64,000 bases of DNA, from positions 106,480,807-106,544,806 of the forward strand of contig NC_089822.1 in NCBI RefSeq assembly GCF_035046505.1, written 5' to 3'. Below, one piece after another: positions 1 to 14,100 of this stretch. The notes under the pieces are model-generated. The model ran no database searches. It was not told the DNA's origin and saw nothing but the letters and a program-made list of their open reading frames with translations. Numbering within the stretch: position 1 is the first letter of the stretch; each line of letters begins with the position of its first letter. The stretch comes from Tiliqua scincoides (taxonomy: Eukaryota; Chordata; Lepidosauria; Squamata; Scincidae). Made by a program: the position numbers and the translations under genes.

Positions 1-428
1 TATTCACTCCAGCGCATACACTAATTGAGTGGAATGGCACAGGGAATCGCTCGCACTATTTAAATTATTTTCTCCCTCTTTTTTGTTTTTGCTGAGTGCG
101 TATACTTGAATTTAAGTAAGCTAAATGTGTATATGATGTGACTCCACTGTATATACCTGGTTGCTCTGCATATGTACTGTTGCTCTTCCAACAAATGTTA
201 CCCGAAGTAGAGGTAAAAATGGCTGGCTTGGCAAATGATGGCTCTGGAAATATGGTGCAAAAGAACAGAATGTGGATATGAACCAGAGCTGGGAAGGCCA
301 GGGCTCTTCAAGGAAGCTGAGAAAACTGATATTATATAACTGAGTGGGAGAGCAAGCAGTCTTATATCCAATATACTGCAGTGCAGGAAGTAAAAAGATG
401 ATGCAGCTGCTACCAGAAATGATGATAG
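1..428. other. Non-coding, nothing recognised
   Basis: AT-rich sequence downstream of PLA1A; no exon, RNA gene or repeat family I can name. Confidence 0.5.
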
Positions 429-616
429 CAGTGGCTCCCAAACTGTGAGCCATGGCTCCCTGGAGAATTGCAGAAACCAGCCAGGGTAGCCATGGAATCC
501 TTGCTAAAAACCCACCACCCTACACAATGTATAATATTGTAGCCCTAATGGGGGGCCGTGGCCAATGGCCCAGGAGATCAAAGGAGGTGCCAGTCAAAAA
601 TGTTTGAGAACCACTG
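429..616. mobile_element. Short hAT-type MITE
   Basis: Ends are inverted: CAGTGGCTCCCAAAC at the left and GTTTGAGAACCACTG at the right. 188 bp, internally deleted, no coding capacity. Flanking 8-mers do not match clearly, so it is old. Confidence 0.6.
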
Positions 617-2267
617 AATGACACTGATGCAAGATTACTCACATATTCAAGACTGTGATAATGAAATTCAAAGAATGCAAAAATAGATTGTTGGGATTGT
701 CTGAATCACATCTTTAATCACAACCTTCTTTGAAATGTGATGACCTGAATCAAATAAACTCCTGCAAGTAAATCCAACGTATTAAAAGGAGATGAAATAC
801 AGCATTTTAAATCTGGCACTATAGCCCATAACATAGTAACACTGCTCAGGACACAGTTTGTTACCTTTGGTTCCAACCACCTTATATGTGATTCAACTGG
901 TCACCTGCACATCAACATCCAAGGTGGGTATGCCGTAGCTCCAAAACTAGAGCTGATATAGTCAAACCAATGCCATTTTGGAATCAGCATCCCAAATATA
1001 TCCAAGAATAGGTCTAACTCCCAAAGCAACAGAAAAAAAAATTCTATTGGTGCGAGTAGGATATATTACACAGCCCAACAAAAATAAAACTTTTTTTTTT
1101 GTTGGGTTATGTCATGTGTAGCAGCGCAAGATGCTGCTCTGGGGAGCACCCAAGGCTTTTGAGGGCCTTCGTGCTTGGTGGGAGACACACAAGACTATAT
1201 CTTGTGGCCTGATGGAGAGTTTTAAAAGCAGAAGCACTCTGAGGGTTTGAAAGTTAGATCTTGAGGCAGCAAAGAGTTAGAGCAATGAATACAACAGACA
1301 AGTATAGTAGCTAGATGCAGAAGGAAGGCTTGATGCAGAAGAAGAAGAAGTTCTGAGATTCTGCCTTTTCTGCCTTTTATTCCTTCTTCAAACATTACAC
1401 AACAGGCTGGGGTTTTCCATTCTCTCATCTTGTTTACAATACTAACCCATGAGTCAATAGTCTGCATAATAGGGACTTTTCTAAGAGGATGTTAAGACTC
1501 ACACTGGCTGTAAGCAGTAGTCCTCAAAAGCTTAACCGCAATACATTCCTAGATATAATTCTTCTTCATAACATTCTGCTGCTCACAGGCACAGAGTTCA
1601 ATGACCCAACATATTTTCAAGGTTGGTTGAGTGTGCTCAACTGCGCAGGCATGCCTGACTGTCCTTGATGCCAAATATGCTAAGACATCTTAAACCTTAG
1701 TGCCTGTGCATGTAAATACTACAGTCATGTATCCTACTAGAACCAAAATAATAGAATATTTTATTAATTGTTTGAGCTATAGTGTTAGCTGGTGTGCTCC
1801 AAGACACATGCCATATGTGCAGGCAAGAGAAATTGTCTACACTTGCATGGACCAAGAACACTGGCTCATGGCACAACTCACTGGCCTGGTATGAAATGAA
1901 GAGAAAAGCAAGGATATGGGTGCAGCAATATATAGCTTTTATAGTGAGGATAAAAGTACAGTAACCCGGAAGGGGAATCAAAAATATAATGCAACACACT
2001 AACACAACTACACACTAACACAACTAGGCCTTAAGTGTCCTTGGTTTCTAGGAGGCAAAAAGGGGACATCCTTATGAGGAAAAGGGGTACATTATGGTGC
2101 AAAATAGAAGTGAGAAGTAAGAAGGGAGAGTAAGATATTAACATATTAGGGAAATCTGAGTGATTGCCCAGGGAGGACAGGGACCGAAGAACCAGGTAGC
2201 AGGGGAGGAGCTGGAAAGGTAGAAGATGAAAAAAGAGGGAGAAAGTGGGAAAACACCAAAGGGCCTA
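617..2267. other. Non-coding, unassigned
   Basis: No exon found. A short palindrome (about 1073-1107, CCCAACAAAAA against a T-run and GTTGGG) and a 16-bp tandem (about 1994-2026, ACACTAACACAACT) are visible; neither defines a known element. Confidence 0.45.
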
Positions 2268-2637
2268 ATCATGGCACAAGTATATGGAAAGCACCCTACA
2301 GGTAGACCACAGCTGCGATACAAGGACATCTGCAAGAGGGATCTGAAGGCCTTAGGAGTGGACCTCAACAAGTGGGAAACCCTGGCCTCTGAGCGGCCCG
2401 CTTGGAAGCAGGCTGTGCAGCATGGCCTTTCCCAGTTTGAAGAGACACTTGGCCAACAGTCTGAGGCTAAGAGGCAAAGAAGGAAGGCCCATAGCCAGGG
2501 AGACAGACTGCACTTGCTCCCGTTGTGGAAGGGTTTGTCACTCCCGAATTGGCCTTTTCAGCCACACTAGACGATGTTCCAAAACCACCTTTCAGAGCGC
2601 GATACCATAGTCTCTTGAGACTGAAGGTTGCCAACAG
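2268..2637 (+). mobile_element. LINE-A 3' end
   Basis: Reads in frame as [20 protein letters not shown], then a C-terminal zinc-finger-like region ([19 protein letters not shown]) and the tail CTTGAGACTGAAGGTTGCC. Same family as 30367-31820. 5' truncated; one frame interruption between the body and the finger. Clade not assigned. Confidence 0.8.
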
Positions 2638-4011
2638 GTGGCAAGGAAGCATCATGTCTCACAAGTCTTTGGAACAATCAAGAAGTCTCCTACCTCAGAG
2701 CATAAAACAATAGAGGACAACCATCTCCAACTGTGGTTGAACCATCAAGGGCCACCAAGACACAAAAGAATAGTCCTTGATGTCTTATCCCACAAAGTCT
2801 CTCTGTTGTCCTATGGGGAACCTGATTATAAAAAGATGGGTCACAGTCCCCTTGGTCAACCATCTGTGGATTGGGCTGTTGCCGTTTTGGGGGCTACCCA
2901 TGGATTTCTCAGTGACCTGCTGATATTGAATGAAACACCTCCTTTCCCTCTGCAACCCAAGAACCATTGTGCCAGCCAGCACCAAGTACAGGGGTGAGAC
3001 CGTGTTCTTTTTCCAAGTCTTTCCCCCTTCTTACCTGCACCCTTCCTCCAAGCACCACCTCAATCCTTGGTTCAAGCACCTACTGAGCCTCCCTCCAGGA
3101 AGCTCCCCCTGGGTAAGCAATCATGGCTTCTTTGCCTCAAAATAAATGAGTTCAAAAAAAGGTTCCAAATTTTCAGTGTGTTTTGCTGAACTAAGGTGCA
3201 GGAAAAGCATTTTGACAGATGAACCAACCAAAATCACGAGTCACAGTGCAGTACCTGAAAGTAATGGGACAAGCCACGAAGCCTCACAGATTCCTATGAA
3301 TGGGCCCCTGTGCCTGTTCTAGTCAAGAAGTGGTTTAGCCAAAATAAAGAAGTCCGAACACTTGTTTGGAAAGTATTCAATGTGGTTGAAAATCACCAGT
3401 ATAAAATATTAAGATTATATAAATTACTTGAATCTGCTTCCAGCTGTGGGAAACAAAAAGGCCAAAGCCTTAGTTGTAGCTATGAGCTTACTCTGTTCCA
3501 ACAGAACCTGCTCAGTAATATTAGTGACACTAATATCTAAAAAGCTGCTGCACCATTCAGGGCTTAAGATGTAGCATTTTTCATTCAACTCTTCAGGTAT
3601 CTGGTTACATTAAGGCCCATCTGACTTCTCAGTAGAACACTCTATCTCCCCCCCCTCAGCTGGCAGGCAAATTTTGGATACAATGGCACGCTGACAAGCA
3701 GGGGCCTTATTTTATTGTTACATTTCAGATGTGATCTCCTCCAATTATCTTTTTAAAGGTTTCATTACTTTGTTATACAGAATGACGATTTCTTTGTATT
3801 CTGCTTTTTTGTTAAGAACACTCAAACAATATAAGACAATAAAAGAAAAAAAAATGTCAGCCCAAAAAATGTCAGTCCACTAAGATGATATTAATGTTGA
3901 AATACATGTAATTTATTACAAGTGCATTTAATTGTATAGATTGCTGCTTCTGGCACAATCTCACAGAATATATTTTCTATTATTAATTGAATTTATGAAC
4001 AGTTAGATTGT
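2638..4011. other. Non-coding, unassigned
   Basis: A 119-codon plus-strand frame (2638-2997) shows no domain I recognise and starts inside the LINE tail, so it is not called. AT-rich afterwards, with no repeat I can name. Confidence 0.4.
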
Positions 4012-4212
4012 ATTGGCAACCTTCAGTCTCGAAAGACTATGGTATCGCGCTCTGAAAGGTGGTTCTGGCACAGCGTCTAGTGTGGCTGAAAAGGCCAATC
4101 CGGGAGTGACAATCCCTTCCACACCGGGAGCAAGTGCAGTCTGTCCCTGGTCTGTCTCCCTGGCTATGGGCCTTCCTTCTTTGCCTCTTAGCCTCAGACT
4201 GTTGGCAAAGTG
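4012..4212 (-). mobile_element. LINE-A 3' fragment
   Basis: TTGGCAACCTTCAGTCTCG at its start is the reverse complement of the LINE-A tail; the finger region follows in reverse. It breaks off where a decamer repeat begins. Confidence 0.8.
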
Positions 4213-4252
4213 TTAGATTATGTTAGATTATGTTAGATTATGTTAGATTATG
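4212..4252. repeat. Decamer tandem repeat, (TTAGATTATG) x4
   Basis: Four perfect 10-bp units directly abut the broken end of the LINE-A fragment. Confidence 0.9.
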
Positions 4253-4254
4253 AG

Positions 4255-4398
4255 TTTATTTACAGAATATAGAGTTTCCCTGTGGAATACGCCTGATATG
4301 ACAATTTGATCCCCTTCACATGTGAAGCTTTACTTTCTAATTGTTCTCCCTTTTATTCTTAATTTTTAGCGCAGTTGCATGATATTATATCATTTATT
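4255..4398 (-). promoter_or_regulatory. Candidate PLA1A polyadenylation signals
   Basis: Minus-strand AATAAA hexamers lie at 4255-4260, 4352-4357 and 4393-4398, roughly 620-760 nt beyond the PLA1A stop. Any could serve; A/T-rich sequence makes chance matches likely. Confidence 0.3.
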
Positions 4399-5016
4399 AT
4401 ATGACAAAGTTTCAAAACAGATCTTTTGATGCTGACATGATTGTAGTATAGAACACACATTGGCCGATCAAATTTTAATTTACTTTTGAAACACTTTTTC
4501 CACATTCATTCCTCACTCTTTTTTCTGCTATTATGAACAAGCGGTTTGGACAGCCTCTTTTTCAAAGCCTTTTAATTGCTTGTAAATAGGATATAAATTA
4601 TATACATACAATTCTAAGTTCATTTTTGCCTTAATAATTAAAAAAGGAAAACTGTTTCTAAAGTGCTCTGCAAACAAACCACTACTGGAGTGGAAGGAAG
4701 CTACTGAAGACATCATTGGGGAAGGACAGCCAATAATTGTCTGCCAGATTCTGTGCATTGTGACTCTTGAGAGGAACAGGTAACTTTGAAATGAAGGTGC
4801 TTCAGTGTCCAGTCATTTGATGTGTGCTGTGTTATATCTGTGTTCTCCTGCATTGCAAAAAAAGAGAACTGCTTTGAAAAGACACTTTCTAAAGAGAGGT
4901 GGAATGCCCAATTCCAAGGCATCTGTTTGTAGATCAGAGAAACCACTTCTCTTGCTCTTGAGAATATATGGTCTGACTTCACCTTTAGGGTCCTGTATAC
5001 ACCAGGCAAAGCAGCG

Positions 5017-5101
5017 CTAAACACAGGCAATGGTCAGGCCGAGGGGCTGAGGGTTGCTCCTTGTCACGAGCAGTAGCTGAGGCAAGCAGAACATCTTCTC
5101 A
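5017..5101 (-). CDS. PLA1A: PLA1A exon 11 (terminal exon)
   Basis: Residues 426-453 and stop TAG. Encodes EKMFCLPQ, a more diverged middle, then LGLTIACV. Both the EKM.CLP start and the IACV end match the mammalian C terminus, which fixes the gene end. Acceptor TTCTGCAG. Confidence 0.9.
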
Positions 5102-8100
5102 CTGCAGAAAAGTCAGGTAGAGTTAAAGGAAGTCACAAAGTCAATAATGAGTCCTATTAAATAAATGTTGTATTAAGTTCCCAATACATGGAGGAGGTTG
5201 GGATCAGCAACCAGGACACCTCAGATACCCCAGTGACATACTGCACATGCCTGATCTTGTCTGATCTCGGAAGCTAAGCAGAGTCAGGCCTGGTTAGTAC
5301 TTGGATGGGAGACCGCTTGGGAATACCGGGTGCTGTAGGCTTATACCATAGTCTTTCGAGACTGAAGGTTACCATACATAGCAACATATCAGCCATCTTG
5401 CTTCATGTATGCTGGCATAGCACAGCAGCAAAGAGGCTGAGCTGCAAGCAGGGCTTCCCCAATTTGTGAATCGCCTCTGCCATGAGAGTTTACTAGGTGG
5501 CCTTAGGCAAGATGCTCCCTCTCAGCCTCAGCTGCAATATAGGGATAAATATACTTACCTTACAGGGTTGTTGTAAGAACTACACCAAGATAACACACGA
5601 AAAAGCTCTGTGCACATTCAGAAAGCACTACGTGAATGTGAAGTACTATTATGCTTTTGCTCTTGCCCATTTCATTCACCTGTCCCTGACCTGGCTTCAG
5701 AATCAGCATATCTTTTCTAGGGTTTTGGCAGGGGACTTGTCTACAGTCACCCCTCAACATCTCTTGGACCAGCACAGTCCCTGGCCCAAGGCCCCAGCTG
5801 GCTCTTGAAGTTTGGTCTGCCCAATTGGAAGAAGCAGCCACGAGCTGTCCTTGTACCATTTTACTAACTCTATGCAAAAAGTCTTGAGCTGTCTTTGAGG
5901 TCTAAGGCAGTGGCTCTCAAACTTTTTAGCACCGGGACCCACTTTTTACAATCTATTGGGATCCACTGAAAGTGATGTAATTAATCTGGAAGTGACATCA
6001 TCAAGCAGGAAAATTTTCAACAATCCGAGACTGCAATCCTATCCAAACCTAACCAGGAGTAACCCCCACTGACTATCATTGTTAAAAGCATTTACATAGA
6101 AACCTGTCAAAAGTACAGATCTGTAACATTTCCACAAGTGCAGTCACTTGCCATGGTGGCATCAAGTCTAATATATTAAAAATAAAATATTGAAATGAAT
6201 GAGGATCCTCCTGAAATTGGCTCGCAACACACCTAGTGGGTCCTGACCCACAGTTTGAGAAACACTGGCCTGGTAAAGTGGACCTCAGTGACTAAGTTAT
6301 AACTGAGAACTTTATGTTCATATCTAATAAGTTTATGTTCTTGTCTAATTTTACATCTAGTTTCTGTTAGGGCGCAATCCTATCCTGAGCTGGAACAGGC
6401 AAGCCAGGAGGCTTGTGCTGTATCCAGCACAGGATAGGGGCCAAAAGCGGCTCAACCAGAGGGAAGGGGAAACTTTTCCCCTTACCTCTGGGCAAGGCAC
6501 CCTTGCCCCTATAGGTCTCCTCAGACTTGCGCTACCTCCTGAGTCCGAGGAGAACAGAGCGGCTTCAAGCTGCTCCGATCTCCCCAGGGAACGGGGGTTG
6601 GATCCAGCATAACTACCTCCTGAGTCCGAGGAGAACAGAGCGGCTTCAAGCTGCTCCGATCTCCCCAGGGAACGGGGGTTGGATCCAGCCCCACCTCCTG
6701 CTCCCCATCTGCCTACCCCCTGGGGCCTACCACCACCTGCCCTCCCTCCGCCCAGGAATGCCTCCCTCCTGCCTCCTCCCTGTCCCTTCCCCACCTACCT
6801 CAGAGCCTTGTGTAGGCCCAGCCAGGCTAATGCAAGGCTCAGTGCCTCCATAAGCGTAGCGGCTTGTTCCAACCTCTGCAGGCCAGCATGCCTCTGTGCG
6901 CCGGCTTAACTGACTCCCAAAGAGGCTCAAACATGCTTTATGGTACGTTTGCGTCCCTCCTGGGCTGGCACAAGGGACCTGCACCCACCCAAGCCTGGGT
7001 CAGGACTGCGCCCTTAGTGTGTAAATTTATTGTAACCTGCTGAGAGGGACTGGGTGAGGCTAAAGATGGAAGGAGTCTAAAAAAATATAAAGACCATAGA
7101 AAAACTATTAATTGAAGTTTTTGCCCTGTACATAATTTGTCCTTTAAAAGGAGCAAGGAAAGAAAAAAAACTTCCCTTTATATTAACCCTCTCAATTACA
7201 CTCCCTCTCGAATAGTTGTAAAACCAAAAGGCAAGAACATTTGCTTAAACTCCCGTCCTGGAGAAGACTTCAGAATTACAGGCTTCTTGCTTACCTTGTA
7301 CTGACTGGCAAGGGAGCAGTACAGAATTGACCAATGACAGGGGTCTCATCCCTTTTTGACCTCCAGATCTTGGGAAGGTACTTCAGTGTCACTCTCTCCA
7401 TCTGGCACAAGGGGACCGAGTGAGTGAGGAGGCCTTTGCCCATTGTCTGTTGCTTGGGTCTGGGAAGCCAAACAAGGAATGTAGGTGAACCAAAAGACCT
7501 TCTTGGCCAGGTTTGGTCAAGAAATCTTTATTGACTTGTTGCAGATTTTGTCATGGAACCCAGGCAGGGTGACCAGGTGTCATAACCGCAAATGAGGACA
7601 AGGCACCCCAAAATGTAGGACACGCAAGAAAAATATAGGGCATGACAAAATAAAAGCTAAAAACACTCGTATATGGATTTCATGTGGTTAATTTAAATAC
7701 TAGATTACTTAGTTTTAAATTTTAAACTATATTGTATATGATTTATTACATATAATTTATTCATTCCAAGAAGGCTCTGCACTGCCTGCTCACAGGGAAA
7801 AGGAGGGCATTTAAGTTCTTTTCCAGGACACAAGACTTAAAAAGAGGACATGTCCTGGAAGAAGAGGACATCTGGTCACCCTGCACCCAGGAAGCTGCAA
7901 GGTGGTGACAATGTTTTCTATGGATCAAGGAGTGGGAGTGGATCAAGGAGTGGAGTTTCTGGAGAAAAGAGGCATTGGAAAGAGACCAGGCCTCAAGGGG
8001 AAATCCAAACAGGTGATTCATCAAAGGTTGCAGATGCTTTGCAGCTTTGTATTCAGCCATGCAAATTTGGCATTAGATGAACAAAACACTTGACCCCTTG

Positions 8101-11100
8101 TGCTTGGACTGGCAACTGGTGTGACTCCTGGGACCACAACTACTGGTTTTTCTGCAATAAACTGTTGAATTCTGCAACATTTAATTAAATGTTGCATAAA
8201 TTTCAGCAGCCGTAGATCCATAGGCACTCATATCTTCACAATACTTAGATCTTACTTAGACCCCTTTGAAAATCAATATATTTGGCCCTATGCAATATTA
8301 TCATCGCTATGTTTTGAACAGATACTTTATTGGGTGCATTGTAGCAAAGAAAGTGGCAGAGAACTACAGAGACATACTGGAGATTTCTGTTACTCACATG
8401 TTGATGCTAGTTCTGAAGGAGGAGTTGTTGCTGACGAGGAAGGTTATCTCAATGTTGGTATCCAAAGTCCTCCTCTGCTGCAGGTGGAATTCCACCAGGC
8501 TGTGGTACACTAAGCAAGAGGGAAAGCACAATGTGGGACACTCAGCACAGGATATACTCAGCGTCCAGTATTAACAGAAGATTGCTAATGCTACTATTGT
8601 AAGACCACCAGAAACCTGCCCTGCAGTTTGAGGCCCCTCGGCAGGTCTCCTTAAGGAAGTGCAAATCACCAACATTGGCCTCCTCACTGATAACAATGTG
8701 TAACAAACTCTATAAACAGACAGACACATGACATGTTGGCAACCTTCAGTCTTAAAAGACTATGGTATCGCGCTCTGAATGGTGGTTCTGGAACAGCGTC
8801 TAGTGTGGCTGAAAAGGCTGATTCGGGAGTGACTCATCGATGGCTCCTAAATGGGAAACCCATCCAGCAGGTTAAATTAATAAAATACCTGGGGGTGATT
8901 TTTCACTATCAAGGTGGCCGTTTGGCCCATAAAAACTATGTCGGTCAATCAGCACAGAAAACATCTGGTGCCATTTATCGTTTTTATTCATCCAAAGGCG
9001 CCAAATTTCTCCCTGCGGCTCTAAGGCTGCATAATGCTAAAACTAGGGCTCAATTGCTTTATGGTTCTGAGATCGCCCGATATTTAAACACCAGGTCTTT
9101 AGAGGTGATCCAGACCAAATTTTTGCGTCAACTGATGTATGTCCCCCGATGTGTGCCGAATACTGTGGTTAGGCTGGAATCTGGTATCCCAAGTATAGAG
9201 ATGTCGATGTGGCTAAATGCCTTGCATTATTTCTTGAAGATTCTCTCGAGACAGGGTAATTTTACTCATTTGATCTTTTTGGATCCCTTTATAGGCTCCT
9301 GGGAAAAGAGGTGCCTGGATTACTTTAATTTTTGTGATCTTTCCCCTGAGTCTTTAACGATGATGAGCCTGGGAGACGCAAAAGAAATTTTGTGTCAGAG
9401 GTTGGTGGATCTTGAAATGAGATCTGCGAGAACCAGACTTTCTACATATGTTTTTCTTGGGGATCAAGCTCTTACGCTTTCTCCTGCCAGGTATTTTTAT
9501 AACATCGTTATTCCAAAATTCAGGATTGCTTTTACTAAAGCCAGGTGCAATGCACTCCTATCAGCAGTTCTTTAGGGGCATTACGCAAAGCGTCCTTATT
9601 CAGAGAGACTGTGCCCCTGCCATAATAATGTGGTGGAGACAACTGCCCACATTATTCTGCAATGTCCAAACTATGATGATTTGCGATATAAATTTATTTC
9701 CCCGGTTTTTGGCGCTGTAACGGGAATGCAGGTGGAGGAGCAGCTTGCCTTACTGCTGTCTGATGTAAATCCTGATATATCGCTCAGGGTGGCCCGTTTC
9801 TGCCATGCTGCACAGTTGATAAGAAAGAAAATTGAGAGTATAAATTGATGATTTTATGATTTTATATATGTGTAAAGGGATGTTGGTTTTAATTTTGTGT
9901 ATTTTGTTGTGTTGTTTTGTGACTAGCTGGTCGGATGACCGTTAATAAAGTATCTATCTATCTTCGGGAGTGACAATCCCTTCCACACCGGGAGCAAGTG
10001 CAGTCTGTCCCTGGTCTGTCTCCCTGGCTATGGGCCTTCCTTCTTTGCCTCTTTGCCTCAGACTGTTGGCCAAGTGTCTCTTCAAACTGGGAAAGGCCAT
10101 GCTGCACAGCCTGCCTCCAAGCGGGCCGCTCAGAGGCCAGGGTTTCCCACCTGTTGAGGTCCACTCCTAAGGCCTTCAGATCCCTCTTGCAGATGTCCTT
10201 GTATCGCAGCTGTGGTCCACCTGTAGGGCGCTTTCCTTGCACGAGTTCTCCACAGAGGAGATCCTTTGGGATCCGGCCATCATCCATTCTCACAACATGA
10301 CCGAGCCAACGCAGGCGTCTCTGTTTCAGCAGTGCATACATGCTAGGGATTCCAGCATGTTCCAGGACTGTGTTGTTTGGAACTTTGTCCTGCCAGGTGA
10401 TGCAGAGGATGCACATGACTTTGTGTACCTTGGCTCAACGATCTCCGACACTCTCTTGATACCAAGCTAAACAAGCGCATCGGTAAAGCAGCTACCATGT
10501 TTTCCAGACTCACAAAGAGAGTCTGGTCCAACAAGAAGCTGACAGAACATTCCAAGATCCAGGTCTACAGAGCTTGCATCCTGAGTACACTTCTGTACTG
10601 CAGCGAGTCATGGACTCTTCACTCACAACAGGAGAGGAAACTGAACGCTTTCCACATGCGCTGCCTCCAATGCATCCTCGGCATCACCTGGCAGGACAAA
10701 GTTCCAAACAATATCTATAAACAATTTCATGGTTATCTGAATATTCTGATGTTTATTGTGCAAGGATTTCAAAACTGCTGCTATTTTTGGCATACCATCA
10801 ATAGTCATGCTCCTCCAAATCTATGCAGTTGTATGATACAACATGTATTACAATGCAGTAGGGCAGTGTTTCTCAAACTGTGGGTCAGGACCCACTAGGT
10901 GGGTTGCGAGCCAATTTCAGGTGGGTCCCCATTTGTTTCAGTATTTTATTTTTAATATATTGGATTGATATGTGAGTGCATTTGGGGAAATGTTACAGAT
11001 CTGCACTTTTAACAGGTTACTATATATATTCTTTTAACAATGACAGTAAATGGAACTTACTCCTGGGTAAGTGTGGGTAGGATTCCAGCCTAGGATTGTT

Positions 11101-14100
11101 AAAAATTTTTCCCGTTTAATGGTTTCACTTCTAGTCACTTCCTGTGGGTCCTGACAGATTCTCATTCTAAAAAGTGGGTCCCAACACTAAAAGTTTGAGA
11201 ACCACTGCATTAGAGCCTAATGATTAGGCGATAGGATTAATAGACACACAAAATTCAAGATAAATAAACAAGCTTTTTTGATTCACAGCCCAATCCTGAG
11301 CTGCCCAGGGCGTGGGGCTACAGTGGTAGTAAAGTGAGTCCCCTTCCCCTGGGTAAAGTGAGTAGCCCTGCAATGGGGTTATTCAATTCACCGCCAACCA
11401 AAATGTTGGCAGTAAATCAAGAGCCTCCCTGTAAGGCGGAGAACCAAACAAGGAGCCTTTGGATCTGGTGGAGCATTGCTCCACTAGTCCCGCCTCCCTC
11501 CCTCTCTGCTCCCTCCCCCCACCCTTTCTCTGCCTCCCACATGCCCAGAACATCTCCTCCCTGCCCTCCCTGGAATGCCTCCTTCCCGCCTCCCCTCTCA
11601 CTCCCGCTTACCTCTCCGGTGCCCAGTGGTCTGCGTGACCTCTGAGCGGCAGAAGTCTGGTGCCTGTCTGGTGGTAGCCCGGCACTGGCCAGTGCTGGGC
11701 CTTGCAAATGTGCTTTATGGCACGTTTGTGACAGTGCAAGCCGACAGTAAGCCGGCAAGCCGAGCTCAGGATTGGGCTCTCAATAAACTAAAGGCACAAT
11801 CCTAACCAGGTCTACTCAGAAGTAAGTCTTATAGTGCTCAATGGCACTTACTCCCAGGAGCATCCTCAGGCTAAGTTCTTTAGGGGTATACTGGGTCTCC
11901 CTAAATATGCACCTTATGCAGCTACTTGTTTAGAACGGGGGCAATCATTGTTGGAGACTAGGGCATGGTAGCTAACCTTTAAGTACTGGCTGCGTGTCCT
12001 TTTTTGCACTAGCCAGGATAGTCTGAACAAGATACCACTGTGTGGCTCACTAGCATCTGGAAGAAAATAGAATCTAAGGGCCTTCTTTTCGACCATCTGG
12101 TCCTCTCTTCGGAAACAGAACTCCTTTCAAAAGTTAAACAGGGGCTTGCGGACATCGAATTTCAAAACTTTCTTAGCCAGGCCACACGAACTTGTTCCCC
12201 CTTAAATTTCCACATTCCGTTAGCCCACAACCAGATGGCTCCTTATCTGACTCTTTTGATTAATCCTAAGGAATGTCGTGTAATTACACAAGCTAGATTT
12301 AATGTTGTTCCTTCGGCAGTAACCTCAGGAAGGCACCATAAGGTCCCTCTTCTTGATTGGCTCTGCCCTTGTTCTCTGCTCCAGGTTGAGGCCCTCTCCC
12401 ACATATATGGCTAGACAGCAACTGTTACCCTGCACATGCCTGATCTTGTCAGATCTTGGAAGCTAAGCAGGGTCAGGTCTGATTAGTACTTGGATGGGAG
12501 ACCACCTGTGAATACTGGGTGCTGTAGGCTTATACCATAGTCTTTCAAGACTGAAGGTTTCCAAACAACAATTCTATGGCTATGCGCTTTCTAGAATCTA
12601 ATCTAGCGAAGAAGAATGGGCTCCCAGAGCACATGAAACTTGTATACTTATTAAATGACGGCCCAGTAGATGTGTTGCAGGGCACTACTAATTTCCTTTT
12701 GTCCGTGGTAGAAAAGTATGGAAAGAGATTGGTGTAATGTTTATTTGTATGGCCTGTTTGCATTTTAACTTTAAATTTGTGTGAGCTTTATTTTACTTTA
12801 TTTTTATTTTATTCTTAATTCTTTATTTCTTTTTATTTTACATTTTATTTTACTTTAATGACTCATTTGTTGGAACATGAATTAATGCCAATAAAGGTCT
12901 CTAAATCTACTCTCAAGAAAGTGAGGTTAGATTGCAGTCCAAGTTTACAGTTGGAATCAGCTCCTTGGAACTGTATAAGGAACATTAAAAATTCTACATA
13001 AACAATGTTTCAGCTGCACAGCGTAATAAATAATCTGTTTGGTGCTTCACGAGGAGCTGACACAGCCTACAAGACAGGATGCATTTCATACACTGTATTC
13101 TCAGCGCTGGTTTACGCATGCTTATTCAAGACTAAATGATTGTAGCGTGTGAGAACTACAAACCTCCCTATCTTCTCCTGTCATCTCATGCACAGTGCTT
13201 TGCTTTGGAGTCAATTCACACACCAACCTTCAGTAATCAAAGGTCAAACTAGACATATTAAATTATAGGCACAATCCTAACCCGTTTTCCAGTACCGATA
13301 TAAGGGCAATGCAGGTCCGAGGTAAGGGAACAAACATTGCCTTGCTTTGAGGAGAGCTCTGTGACTGCCACCCAACTTCAGGATGCAGCACATGCCCCAC
13401 TGACACAGCTATGCCAGTGCTGGAAAGTGGGTTAGGATTTGGGCCTACATCTCTAACTACAAGATACCACTTGATAACCATGTGGTTATCTCTGGTTGAC
13501 TCTGCTTTTCTGTATTCTCATGCATGCACTTTCACTTTCTGTGTGCCCTATATGCGTGGGACTGAACAATTATGCCTTCACTACTTTGCCTCTGCCAAGA
13601 TCACTGCATTCCCAGGCACCTATATGTGGATTTCAATAGTCTCTATGGTTAAATGTTAATTTAGTTCATGGTTGATCTGAGATTGCAGCATTGGCTGGGA
13701 ACCTGATACTGAATGCAATAAGAACATAAGAACATAAGAACAGCCCCACTGGATCAGGCCATAGGCCCATCTAGTCCAGCTTCCTGTATCTCACAGCGGC
13801 CCACCAAATGCCCCAGGGAGCACACCAGATAGATCAAAACATATAGATCAAAACATTTTATACAAGGGGAAAAAAATTGTGGGGCAAAGAAAAGACCTAT
13901 GAACTGGAAAGTAAACATGCTTCTCATGTCATGTCTAGTTTGGTATGAGAAATCAACTGATGTATGTGCATGTGTGAATCAGCAGTTTTCATGACTCCTT
14001 TCAGATGTTCACACTGTGTACACCTGCATGTGCAAAGGTAAGGGAAGTGTAATAATGACCACAGCCATACGTACGTATCCCTGTGTATGTGACTGGTAAC

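Noticed and set aside
2638-2997. A 119-codon frame as a small gene
   Set aside because: It begins inside the LINE-A tail, lacks any recognisable domain and has no plausible splice or regulatory context.
5240-5376. A functional 5S rRNA gene (likewise at 12418, 38474, 56571)
   Set aside because: About 20 bases of the 5S 5' end are missing or replaced, and each copy runs into the same LINE-type tail rather than a T-run terminator. They are SINEs.
6357-6909. Several overlapping 65-145 codon frames on both strands
   Set aside because: They lie in the GC-rich interior of a MITE, are Pro/Gly/Arg-rich and match no family; stop codons are scarce only because of base composition.
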